From Methyloprofundus sp. (GTDB lineage: Bacteria; Pseudomonadota; Gammaproteobacteria; Methylococcales; Methylomonadaceae), in the NCBI GenBank assembly GCA_013138555.1, contig WTCN01000260.1:1-11353 (forward strand): 11,353 nt of DNA, in the 5' to 3' direction. A program made the translations under genes and the position numbers. The notes under the pieces are model-generated. The model was not told the DNA's origin, searched no databases, and saw nothing but the letters and a program-made list of their open reading frames with translations. Below, in pieces: positions 1 to 6,202 of this stretch. Every line of letters begins with the position of its first letter. The first letter of the stretch is position 1.

Positions 1-2
1 AA

Positions 3-539
3 GCGGATCGCTTTACCAGCAGTCACCTGCCTTTCTTAAAGCCTGAAACGGCTAAAGATCTGATTTACCTGTTCCATGAGTTTGTCTGCCTAGTCGTGTC
101 CTTTTTTCGCGGGCAAATTATTATCGCTTTATTACAAGGGGTACTTTTCGCGGTAGGGTTTAGTCTTGCGGGGCTTGAATACGGAGCGGTATTGGGTATT
201 ACATTGGGTTTTCTTAACCTAGTGCCATATCTTGGCAGTATGTTGGGTTTGGCGGTCTGTCTACCGATTGCCTGGTTTCAAGTGAATGGCGGAATGGATT
301 TATTGCTAATAGTCAGCCTAGTCTTTGCTGTGGTGCAAATGATTGAGGGATATATTATTACCCCTCGTATTATGGGAGACCGAACGGGTCTGCATCCGAT
401 GGTGATTATCGTTGCAATTTTCTTCTGGGGTTCTGCATTAGGCGGGATACTGGGTATGATATTGGCGATTCCACTAACGGCTTTTTTAGTGGTGTTATGG
501 CGCTTGATGAAAGAAAAATATATCGTGCAGATATTTTGA
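3..539 (+). CDS. AI-2E/PerM-family membrane transporter, C-terminal part (5' truncated)
   Basis: The reading frame is open from the window edge (phase 3), so only the last 178 residues are present and the true start lies upstream; the GTG at 96 is just an internal codon. The visible part is strongly hydrophobic, with several membrane segments. It carries the RGQ segment followed by a Q-G-containing helix, then a Gly-rich helix ending in LNLVPYLGSMLG, and a late helix pair with YIITPRIMGDRTGLHP. These features are typical of the AI-2E/PerM (YdiK-like, formerly DUF20) family of polytopic inner-membrane proteins. Members have been linked to export of autoinducer-2 or to ion antiport, but the substrate of an individual member cannot be read from sequence. 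The protein ends with a short charged tail. It shares orientation with the next gene but lies 457 nt away, so it is probably the end of a separate transcript. Confidence 0.88.
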   Translation, partial: ADRFTSSHLPFLKPETAKDLIYLFHEFVCLVVSFFRGQIIIALLQGVLFAVGFSLAGLEYGAVLGITLGFLNLVPYLGSMLGLAVCLPIAWFQVNGGMDLLLIVSLVFAVVQMIEGYIITPRIMGDRTGLHPMVIIVAIFFWGSALGGILGMILAIPLTAFLVVLWRLMKEKYIVQIF

Positions 540-996
540 AAATCAGAGTGCCTTAGCACATCCTATGTCTATCAAGCAGGCATATAGAAATTATTTACCT
601 GAGAACCTATAGCAAGAGTTGCGTGGGATTTTGTTGGTGGTTTAGGTTTGTCGGATCTGTGTGTAAAAGTGGCGACAACTTAAATGGCCTGTATGCCCGA
701 AAATAAGTTTCTCTCCTAAATGCGGGATATTCAGGAAAATTAATTTGAATTTTGACCCATTTGGGTCATGTGTTTTGTTTTCAGATGGTGTAGGCTTACT
801 CTAAACTTAAAATTTTATCTAGGAAAAATTTGTTGGCATGTAATTAAAATGCTTATTCAGGTACAGTGATCATGCTTAAAATGTACGTTACCCAGTCTAG
901 AACTTTTGGGTTTGAAGGCAGCTTGTTAATCATATCGTAGACTAGTGTGAAGGGTATGCTGCTCTAGTTAATGATTTATTAGGGGAAAGGAAGAAT
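540..996. other. Long intergenic stretch with one perfect inverted repeat
   Basis: This A+T-rich spacer has no convincing coding frame on either strand. It contains a perfect 7-bp inverted repeat at 753-768 (separate entry) and a loose TTGTCG/CGACAA pair near 648-680. I found no clear intrinsic terminator after the transporter and no promoter that I would defend. The 5' region of the membrane-protein gene at 997 lies here. Confidence 0.5.
753..768. promoter_or_regulatory. Perfect 7-2-7 inverted repeat, possible operator
   Basis: TGACCCA (753-759), two bases TT, then TGGGTCA (762-768). The dyad is perfect over 14 bases, sized for a dimeric regulator, and sits about 230 nt before the ORF at 997. 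No regulator gene is nearby and the binding protein is unknown. As a 7-bp hairpin without a following T-run, it is a poor terminator. Confidence 0.3.
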
Positions 997-1401
997 ATGC
1001 CATCATCAGAAGTCATTTATACAGAAGCAAGTAATTGGTTGAGGCTAGTAAACACGATTTGTTGGCAAATGGCTGCAATATTCATCCCACTTACCTTAGC
1101 GAGTTTTGTTTATGCTTTAAATCATCCAGTTGCAATAATTTGGCTTGGTTCAGGTTCAGTTATTATGTGGCTTATATGGACGTATGTCATTTATAAATAC
1201 ATATGCTCAGCAAATGATTGCAGAGCTGCGCTAGAAAGTATTGAAAAAGAAGATGGGGTGCTAGACAAACAAAGGTTCTATAGTAATCAAAGACTCTCAT
1301 CTCATAATCAGCGAGCCCCAGTATATGTTTTAATTGGTAGTAGTCTCGTACTTATAATAGCATGGGTGGTACTTTATTTTCTCAGGTATGGTCATTCCTA
1401 A
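997..1401 (+). CDS. Hypothetical small three-helix membrane protein
   Basis: This 134-residue protein has no family I recognise. Three hydrophobic helices are visible, at about residues 20-40, 43-68 and 109-129. A charged loop (about 70-108, including a DCRAALESIEKEDG stretch) probably lies on one side of the membrane between helices 2 and 3. There is no signal-peptide cleavage pattern. The start is supported by a purine-rich Shine-Dalgarno zone (AGGGGAAAGGAAG, 981-993) just before ATG 997. The gene stands alone between a long spacer and a repeat-rich patch. Its stop codon lies inside one copy of an ATTCCTAAGGA motif that recurs at 1845, so the repeat patch may have begun at its 3' end. Function unknown; I am fairly confident that it is a real gene. 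Confidence 0.65.
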   Translation: MPSSEVIYTEASNWLRLVNTICWQMAAIFIPLTLASFVYALNHPVAIIWLGSGSVIMWLIWTYVIYKYICSANDCRAALESIEKEDGVLDKQRFYSNQRLSSHNQRAPVYVLIGSSLVLIIAWVVLYFLRYGHS

Positions 1402-1404
1402 GGA
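1394..1404. repeat. Short repeat ATTCCTAAGGA, copy 1
   Basis: The 11-mer ATTCCTAAGGA spans the stop codon of the 134-residue membrane protein. It recurs exactly at 1845-1855, where it closes a long hairpin, and as the 9-base core ATTCCTAAG at 1544-1552. Bases 1400-1408 (AAGGAGTG core) also match the start of that hairpin at 1797-1805. The arrangement resembles a right end fused to a left end of a palindromic element. Confidence 0.4.
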
Positions 1405-1647
1405 GTGCGGATTTAATAATATCCGAAAGTCTCTGTTCTAATGTAGCCTGTATGGAGCTTGCGGAATACAGGAAGAGCACTCACTTTCCCGTATTCCGCA
1501 AGCTCCATACAGGCTACACAACTATCAGGTTTTATTTAGTCTGATTCCTAAGTATCGTGCCAATATGGAAAAAAATAAAGCTGAGTTAGTTCCTCATTGT
1601 GATGAATTTCGCCCAGTGTTTTAATGTAACTTACGAGGCTTTAAACG
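1402..1647. other. Non-coding patch around REP pair copy 1
   Basis: Besides the REP pair, this stretch holds a weak hairpin right after the membrane-protein stop (CGGAT 1408-1412 with ATCCG 1421-1425). It also holds a frame open from 1442 to 1624 that passes straight through the REP and ends ...HCDEFRPVF. That frame has no ribosome-binding site at a useful start (ATG 1565 would give 19 residues), so I treat it as chance or a relic rather than a gene. Confidence 0.4.
1442..1518. repeat. Inverted REP pair with GTAG heads (REPIN/BIME-like), copy 1
   Basis: Two 33-base arms (1442-1474 and 1486-1518) are reverse complements with one mismatch, around an 11-base spacer. Each arm begins, read inward, with the tetranucleotide GTAG. 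It then forms its own small hairpin, for example CCTGTAT pairing with ATACAGG around GGAGCTTGCGGA. A 5' GTAG head followed by an imperfect palindrome is the known layout of REP elements mobilised by REP-associated tyrosine transposases (RAYT/TnpA-REP), and two inverted REPs form a REPIN. No RAYT gene is in the window. A second copy with the same core lies at 10482-10563. Confidence 0.85.
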
Positions 1648-1776
1648 ATGAAAATATCAAAAGAAATAAAGAGAATAGCTCAGATAATTGCTCTATTATT
1701 AGCCGTTGGGGGAGTTATTTATATAAATTCCACAGCCACAATGAGTATGGGTGATTTTTCTGGCAACGGTAGATAG
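1648..1776 (+). CDS. Small single-helix membrane peptide, 42 residues
   Basis: This small ORF begins ATG AAA ATA TCA and ends AGA TAG. The peptide has a basic N-terminus (MKISKEIKR), one hydrophobic helix at about residues 10-28 (AQIIALLLAVGGVIYI) and a short polar tail rich in Ser, Met and Gly ending GDFSGNGR. A Shine-Dalgarno-like GAGG at 1635-1638 lies 9 nt before the start. The pattern of positive charges, one helix and a short tail fits a small inner-membrane peptide with its N-terminus in the cytoplasm. I recognise no family. A long hairpin follows 22 nt downstream. Short hydrophobic peptides can be regulators of membrane complexes or toxins, but nothing here decides. It could also be a chance ORF; the good ribosome site and the coherent peptide favour a gene. 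Confidence 0.45.
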   Translation: MKISKEIKRIAQIIALLLAVGGVIYINSTATMSMGDFSGNGR

Positions 1777-1798
1777 ATAAGGAAGCACTTTGTTATTA

Positions 1799-1850
1799 AG
1801 GAGTGTACATGAAATAAAATAGCTGTAGATTTTATTTCATGTACATTCCT
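1799..1850. repeat. Long hairpin: 22-bp inverted repeat with 8-base loop
   Basis: Arms 1799-1820 and 1829-1850 are complementary at 21 of 22 positions (the exception is a G-T type pair) around the loop AGCTGTAG. The stem is A+T-rich apart from its AGGAG/CTCCT-like base, and no T-run follows, so it is not a textbook intrinsic terminator. It differs in sequence from the REP pairs. The left arm contains AGGAG, five bases and ATG AAA TAA, a two-codon minimal ORF. It may be a relic of a miniature element or a structured RNA region between the 42-residue peptide and the aldolase-domain gene. Confidence 0.75.
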
Positions 1851-1855
1851 AAGGA
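1845..1855. repeat. Short repeat ATTCCTAAGGA, copy 2
   Basis: This is an exact copy of the 11-mer at 1394-1404, overlapping the right end of the long hairpin. The two copies bracket a 440-nt segment containing the REP pair and the small peptide gene. Confidence 0.4.
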
Positions 1856-1930
1856 TTATCAGATACCTGCGTGTCTAAGCACAGGCTTAACGTGCCAATG
1901 TGTACAGATAATCGTTGATGGGCCTATTTC

Positions 1931-1934
1931 GGAG
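1931..1934 (+). promoter_or_regulatory. Ribosome-binding site deciding the aldolase-domain start
   Basis: GGAG lies 10 nt before ATG 1945. The two in-frame ATGs further upstream (1915 and 1918) have no Shine-Dalgarno sequence before them, so 1945 is preferred. Confidence 0.55.
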
Positions 1935-1944
1935 TCATAAATCC

Positions 1945-2706
1945 ATGTCAGAATTAAACTTCCCCGCACCCCCTAGATTTGATTGCTTAGAAGATGAGCG
2001 ATGTCACCGAAAACAGCGATTAGCTGCTGCATTTCGTCTGTTTGCCTACTATGGATACGATGAAGGTGTCGCCGGACATATCACGGTCCGTGATCCTGAG
2101 TTTCCAGATTGCTTTTGGGTTAACCCGATTGGCATGTACTTTGGTCATATTCGAGTATCAGATTTATTACTGGTTAATCACAAGGGCGATGTTGTAGAAG
2201 GCAACAGACCTGTCAATACCGCTGCTTTTGCGATTCATTCTCAAATCCATCAAGCTCGACCTGATGTCAATGCAGCAGCTCATGCTCATTCGCTCTATGG
2301 CAAAACGTGGTCAACACTTGGGCGCTTGCTGGATCCTTTGACTCAGGATTCATGTGCATTTTTCGAAGATCATGCATTGTTTGATGATTACACCGGGGTC
2401 GTTCTGGATACGCAGGAAGGTAAGCACATTGCCGCAACACTCAAGGAGAGAAAGGCCGTTATACTCCACAATCATGGTTTACTCACTGTTGGCAAATCAG
2501 TAGACGACGCAGCCTGGTGGTTCATCGCAATGGATCGCTCCTGTCAAGTTCAGCTGATGGCTGAAGCCGCAGGAAAACCAGTGCTGATTAATCCGGAAAC
2601 GGCTCGTTTGACTTATAGTCAGATTGGAACTCATCTGGTTGGGTGGTTTAGTTTTCAATCTCTGTACGCGATGATTGTGCGCCAGGAGCCTGATTTACTT
2701 GACTAA
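1945..2706 (+). CDS. Class II aldolase/adducin-domain protein
   Basis: From ATG 1945 this is a 253-residue single-domain protein of the class II aldolase/adducin fold, which covers about residues 22-230. The start at 1915 would add ten residues not supported by a ribosome site. The zinc-site histidines of the family are visible: H113 and H115 in AAAHAHS and H177 in ILHNHGLLTVG. The glutamate that acts as catalytic base in L-fuculose-1-phosphate aldolase (E73 there) aligns with an alanine here (about A94, within NTAAFAIHSQIH). The protein therefore belongs to the adducin-like branch whose members mostly lack a known reaction. It is cytosolic, with no signal or membrane segment. It is followed after 96 nt by a 2-oxoglutarate oxygenase gene in the same direction. 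Metal binding is likely; sugar-phosphate aldolase activity should not be assumed. Family confidence is high, function low. Confidence 0.85.
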   Translation: MSELNFPAPPRFDCLEDERCHRKQRLAAAFRLFAYYGYDEGVAGHITVRDPEFPDCFWVNPIGMYFGHIRVSDLLLVNHKGDVVEGNRPVNTAAFAIHSQIHQARPDVNAAAHAHSLYGKTWSTLGRLLDPLTQDSCAFFEDHALFDDYTGVVLDTQEGKHIAATLKERKAVILHNHGLLTVGKSVDDAAWWFIAMDRSCQVQLMAEAAGKPVLINPETARLTYSQIGTHLVGWFSFQSLYAMIVRQEPDLLD

Positions 2707-2802
2707 GCTGGCAGTTTGAATTAGTTCTGCAAGGCAACTATAAAACCTGATCCAAGTCGTTGTTGAACTATCTGTTCAAAGAAAAATAAGGTGCTGATAA
2801 AT
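2707..2802 (+). promoter_or_regulatory. Spacer with small hairpin and ribosome site before the oxygenase gene
   Basis: A 6-bp inverted repeat, TTGAAC (2763-2768) and GTTCAA (2774-2779), lies just before AAGGTG (2788-2793). That Shine-Dalgarno-like sequence is 9 nt upstream of ATG 2803. The GTG at 2791 overlaps it and has no such site of its own, which argues for the ATG start. Confidence 0.4.
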
Positions 2803-3714
2803 ATGAAAACAGATGCAAAACTCTATACACAGCCGTTATCAGAAATGCTTGGCCAGCAAGTTGTTAACAGCGAAAACATGAGTATACTTGCTCTAAATGA
2901 GGCAGCAATGATTAAATTATTTCAATCTGAAGGTGTATTGTTATTCAGAGGGTTTGCAACAAATGTTGAGATATTTACACAATTCACTAACAAATTTAGT
3001 AAAGACTTCATGGACTATGCAGGGGGAGTCTTCAACCGTAGAATAATCAACGGGGATAGCACCCTTTTGAGTGTCAATGATTTCAATCATGAAATTAAAT
3101 TACATGGAGAAATGTACTACCAGAAAACCATTCCGCTGATGCTTTGGTTTTTCTGCGCTCATCCAGCGGCTCAAGAGGGTGAAACAATTTTTTGCGATGG
3201 CAAACAATTCTTTAATGAGCTTAGTCAACCATTAAAAGAACTATTTAGTCAGAAAAAATTGAAATATCGCGGTCACCTAGATAAGGATGCGTGGCAAAAG
3301 CAATATAAAACCAATGATTTAAACGTAGTGAAACAGATATGTAAAAGCAATGATTCTCATCTAGTAATAAACAAAGATGAATCCATTGATATCCATTATA
3401 TTTGTTCAGCGATACAGCATAGCATGTATGAAAATCATCCCGTCTTTATTAGTAGTTTATTGCCCGCAAAAAGTATGTATTCAGAGAGTGTTTCCTTTGA
3501 TGATGGTTCAGAGATTGACGATAAAATAATGCGTGAGCTCTATGATATAGCTGAAAAAATAACGACAGAAATTTGCTGGGAAAAAGGGGACATCTTGATG
3601 ATTGATAACACCAGAATAATGCATGGTCGCAGGGCGTTTGTTGATGATAAACGTGATATCTATATACGTTTGTGCTCTCCATTATTTTCTACTAATGAAT
3701 CAAATAAAGGGTAG
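2803..3714 (+). CDS. TauD/TfdA-family (SyrP-like) Fe(II)/2-oxoglutarate dioxygenase
   Basis: This is a 303-residue protein from ATG 2803; a GTG at 2791 would add four residues. It shows the TauD/TfdA (PF02668) plan: VLLFRGF near residues 45-51, the metal-binding HxE at H101-E103 (LHGEMYY), the AxEGGET-like turn AAQEGETIFCDG around 122-133, and the distal histidine H274 in NTRIMHGRRAF. It is followed by R284, about ten residues on, where the family binds the 2-oxoglutarate carboxylate. H101/E103/H274 form the facial triad, with Glu rather than the more common Asp, as in SyrP-like hydroxylases of natural-product pathways. It should hydroxylate or desaturate a small molecule or amino-acid side chain using O2; the substrate is unknown. 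The gene is visibly richer in A+T (about 28-30% GC in its middle) than the downstream ahcY, hinting at a different origin. Confidence 0.85.
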   Translation: MKTDAKLYTQPLSEMLGQQVVNSENMSILALNEAAMIKLFQSEGVLLFRGFATNVEIFTQFTNKFSKDFMDYAGGVFNRRIINGDSTLLSVNDFNHEIKLHGEMYYQKTIPLMLWFFCAHPAAQEGETIFCDGKQFFNELSQPLKELFSQKKLKYRGHLDKDAWQKQYKTNDLNVVKQICKSNDSHLVINKDESIDIHYICSAIQHSMYENHPVFISSLLPAKSMYSESVSFDDGSEIDDKIMRELYDIAEKITTEICWEKGDILMIDNTRIMHGRRAFVDDKRDIYIRLCSPLFSTNESNKG

Positions 3715-3795
3715 CATGAAGTGATAAGTGACCATTGCTTGTGTGTCATAATCATACTTCACTCCCATTACAGGCTCTATCACGGAGAATGAAGT

Positions 3796-4497
3796 ATGAA
3801 TGATCTGCAACGTATGTTGAAAGATATTGAAATGGAAGTTAGGCTAACAAGCCAGTATATCGGTAAAGATGCCCTGGATGCCAGGGTCATGGCTGCGATG
3901 AAACAGGTGTCGAGGCATGAATTTATTCCTCACGAATTCCATTACTGTGCCTATGATAATTCTCCAGCACCCATAGGCTCGGGGCAGACTATTTCCCAGC
4001 CCTATATTGTTGCTTTGATGAGTGACTTACTGGATACAAAACCGGGCGATAGTATTCTGGAAATAGGTACCGGTTCCGGTTATCAGGCTGCAATTCTGTC
4101 CTGCATGGTGCAACAGGTTTACAGTGTTGAAATTCTGGAAAGTCTGGCTGCGAAGGTGCACAAGCGGCTTAACAAATTAGGCTACAACAACATAAACCTG
4201 CGCACAGGTGATGGTTATTACGGTTGGCCAGAGCATGCACCTTATGATGGTATTATAGTCACAGCTGCTGCTCCCTATATTCCTCAGCCCTTGATTGAAC
4301 AGTTGAGGGCCGGCGCTAAACTAGTCATCCCTATTGGTTCCCCCTATAGTTATCAAGAGCTGATGCTGGTCGAAAAAAAGCCTGGCGGTGAAATCGAGAT
4401 CCAGTCAATTCTTAGCGTCAGCTTTGTACCGCTCACCGGTAAACGTGACATGGATTCCGCCGATAATGCCCTGTTAAATTCCCGCAAAAGCCATTGA
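3796..4497 (+). CDS. pcm: Protein-L-isoaspartate O-methyltransferase
   Basis: The 233-residue protein transfers a methyl group from S-adenosylmethionine to the free carboxylate of L-isoaspartyl (and D-aspartyl) residues, starting their repair. The PCMT family (PF01135) is clear. RHEFIP lies at 40-45, followed by the substrate-loop motif IGSGQTISQPYIVALM at 60-75. The SAM-binding motif I, ILEIGTGSGYQAAIL, is at 87-101, and the late motifs VIPIGS (177-182) and VPLTG (211-215) are present. A polar tail of about 15 residues follows the domain and is unlike the core. GGAG at 3784-3787, 8 nt before ATG 3796, supports the start. Only 9 nt separate its stop from the S-adenosylhomocysteine hydrolase gene. 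That pairing makes sense because methylation yields S-adenosylhomocysteine, a strong inhibitor of methyltransferases. The protein is cytosolic. Confidence 0.93.
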   Translation: MNDLQRMLKDIEMEVRLTSQYIGKDALDARVMAAMKQVSRHEFIPHEFHYCAYDNSPAPIGSGQTISQPYIVALMSDLLDTKPGDSILEIGTGSGYQAAILSCMVQQVYSVEILESLAAKVHKRLNKLGYNNINLRTGDGYYGWPEHAPYDGIIVTAAAPYIPQPLIEQLRAGAKLVIPIGSPYSYQELMLVEKKPGGEIEIQSILSVSFVPLTGKRDMDSADNALLNSRKSH

Positions 4498-4506
4498 GCA
4501 ACGTCT

Positions 4507-5772
4507 ATGATTGAAAATAACCATGATATCAAAAATCTATCGCTAGCTGACCAAGGGCGCGAGCGTATTGAGTGGGCGCTCACCGAGATGCCGGTACTGC
4601 GTTTATTACGCGACCGTTTTGCCAGAGAACGCCCACTGGCAGGTGCGCGCATCAGCGGCTGCCTGCATATCACCACAGAAACGGCAAATCTGGCGCGCAC
4701 CCTGGTGGCTGGTGGGGCAGACCTGGTATTATGCGCCAGTAATCCTCTTAGCACTCAAGATGATGTTGCTGCTGCGCTGGTACAGCATTATCACGTCCCC
4801 ACCTTTGCTATCCGTGGTGAAGATGACAGTTGCTATTATCGGCATATTGCCAAAGCACTGGATCACAGGCCGCAACTGACCATGGATGATGGTGCTGATC
4901 TGGTCAGCGAATTGCATAAAAACCGTAGTGACTTATTGGCCGGGGTGACCGGTGGCACCGAAGAAACGACTACCGGCGTGATCCGCCTGCGCGCGATGGC
5001 GGCGGATAACGCCCTCAGATTTCCGCTTATTGCCGTAAATGATGCGATGACCAAGCATTTATTCGATAACCGTTATGGCACCGGTCAAAGTACATTAGAC
5101 GGCATTATTCGCGCTACCAATATCCTGCTGGCTGGTAAAACCTTTACGGTTGCCGGGTATGGCTGGTGTGGGCGCGGTATCGCCATGCGTGCTAAAGGTC
5201 ATGGTGCCGATGTTATCGTTACTGAAGTTGAACCGCTTAAAGCACTTGAAGCAGCCATGGATGGGTTTCGGGTTATGCCTTTGCTGGATGCAGCAGCCAG
5301 TTCGGATTTTATTGTCACCGCAACTGGTGACAAACATGTGCTGGATCAGGCGCATTTTGAGGTGATAAAAGACGGCTGCGTGATAGCCAATTCCGGGCAT
5401 TTTAATGTTGAAATCAATATCCCGGCATTGGAAAAGTTGACTGTAAAAAAACACCGTCCGCGTAGTAGTGTCGAAGTATATCAACTTAAAAACGGGCGTA
5501 CTATCCGGTTATTGGCAGAGGGTCGACTGGTTAATCTGGCTGCCGCAGAAGGTCATCCGGCGACCGTTATGGATATGAGTTTTGCTAATCAGGCATTGAG
5601 CATTGCCTATTTATGGCAGCATGGTGCAGGTCTTGAAAATGAAGTTCATCCGGTGCCTGTCAATATTGATCAACAAGTTGCTACAATGAAGCTGGCAGCG
5701 ATGGGTATTAGTATTGATAGCTTAACGCCGGAACAGAAGACTTATTTATCATCCTGGAAAGAAGGGACATAA
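4507..5772 (+). CDS. ahcY: S-adenosylhomocysteine hydrolase (adenosylhomocysteinase), short type
   Basis: The 421-residue enzyme splits S-adenosylhomocysteine reversibly into adenosine and homocysteine, using tightly bound NAD+. Substrate-site residues are present: H54 in CLHITTET, the Asp pair in MDDGADL (127-128), the Glu pair in GGTEETTTG (152-153), and K183, D187 and N188 in TKHLFDNRYGTGQS. The Rossmann motif GYGWCGRG is at 217-224 and SGHFN at 296-300. The protein lacks the roughly 40-residue insertion of the usual proteobacterial enzyme and ends in the YLSSWKEGT type of C-terminus rather than the PxHYRY tail. This is the pattern of the archaeal/thermophile branch. The ribosome site before ATG 4507 is weak, so translation is probably coupled to pcm, 9 nt upstream. 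Base composition is richer in G+C than in the oxygenase gene. Confidence 0.95.
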   Translation: MIENNHDIKNLSLADQGRERIEWALTEMPVLRLLRDRFARERPLAGARISGCLHITTETANLARTLVAGGADLVLCASNPLSTQDDVAAALVQHYHVPTFAIRGEDDSCYYRHIAKALDHRPQLTMDDGADLVSELHKNRSDLLAGVTGGTEETTTGVIRLRAMAADNALRFPLIAVNDAMTKHLFDNRYGTGQSTLDGIIRATNILLAGKTFTVAGYGWCGRGIAMRAKGHGADVIVTEVEPLKALEAAMDGFRVMPLLDAAASSDFIVTATGDKHVLDQAHFEVIKDGCVIANSGHFNVEINIPALEKLTVKKHRPRSSVEVYQLKNGRTIRLLAEGRLVNLAAAEGHPATVMDMSFANQALSIAYLWQHGAGLENEVHPVPVNIDQQVATMKLAAMGISIDSLTPEQKTYLSSWKEGT

Positions 5773-5839
5773 GTCTAAAAAAACTAATCTATCTGAATGA
5801 TTATTAAGGTATTTATTCCTATATTGGAAGGTATATTTG

Positions 5840-5989
5840 ATGAAGACAAGAATTTTGACATTGCTGGTTTTGGTTTTTGTTATGCTGACTGATCTTGGAC
5901 CCATACCGACGATCAGCCTTATTTTCCTTTATGTCGTTAATTTTAGACCGCTGTGGTTTAAACGGCTTATAGATGAGATTTATCGATGA
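5840..5989 (+). CDS. Tandem small membrane peptide A, 49 residues
   Basis: This ORF begins ATG AAG ACA AGA and ends TAT CGA TGA. GGAAGG at 5826-5831 gives a strong Shine-Dalgarno sequence 8 nt before the start. The peptide has a basic N-terminus (MKTR), a hydrophobic helix at about 5-18, a turn GPIPT at 20-24, a second hydrophobic stretch SLIFLYVV (26-33), and an aromatic/basic tail FRPLWFKRLIDEIYR. It is 28/49 identical, without gaps, to the next ORF, whose start codon overlaps its stop (ATGA). Conservation is concentrated in GPxPTxSLI, YVVxFRPxWFK and DxIY, as expected of selected protein sequence. I recognise no named family. A membrane helical hairpin with an amphipathic C-terminal tail is the likely form. 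It lies 67 nt after ahcY. Confidence 0.75.
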   Translation: MKTRILTLLVLVFVMLTDLGPIPTISLIFLYVVNFRPLWFKRLIDEIYR

Positions 5990-6141
5990 TGACAAGAATA
6001 AAGACCTCGCTGGTACTCATTGTTTTAGCGATTATAGGTATTGGCCCTATGCCAACAAGCAGCCTTATTGCTATTTATGTTGTGGTTTTTAGGCCGAGTT
6101 GGTTTAAGCAACTGGTTGATACTATTTACCAAGGTGATTAA
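5986..6141 (+). CDS. Tandem small membrane peptide B, 51 residues, paralog of A
   Basis: The start overlaps the stop of peptide A in the sequence ATGA (5986-5989), indicating translational coupling. A second ATG follows directly, so the first residue is uncertain by one. The peptide reads MMTRIKTSLV, then a hydrophobic helix to about 18, GIGPMPTSS (18-26), LIAIYVVVF and RPSWFKQLVDTIYQGD. It keeps the same residues as peptide A at 28 of 49 aligned positions, including the GP-P-T turn, FRP, WFK and the final IY pair. The two genes look like a tandem duplication retained under selection. An Acr3-type permease gene follows after 61 nt in the same direction. Possible roles, all inference, are small subunits of a membrane transporter or a membrane-active peptide pair. 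Confidence 0.75.
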   Translation: MMTRIKTSLVLIVLAIIGIGPMPTSSLIAIYVVVFRPSWFKQLVDTIYQGD

Positions 6142-6202
6142 TATTGTCAGAAACTCGGGTAAAAAATGCCGCTTTATTGCCATAACCAAATTAGATAGAT
6201 AA

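Noticed and set aside
1442..1518. REP pair as a Rho-independent terminator or CRISPR repeat
   Set aside because: No T-run follows the stem and the repeats are not regularly spaced direct repeats. The GTAG head and nested hairpins fit REP elements instead.
1362..1544. 60-codon plus-strand frame through the REP pair
   Set aside because: It overlaps the end of the membrane-protein gene in another frame and reads through the REP hairpins. It has no ribosome site, and its sequence has no protein-like pattern.
4353..5484. Several antisense and alternative frames within pcm and ahcY
   Set aside because: The plus-strand proteins carry complete catalytic motifs across the same interval, so these frames are shadows.
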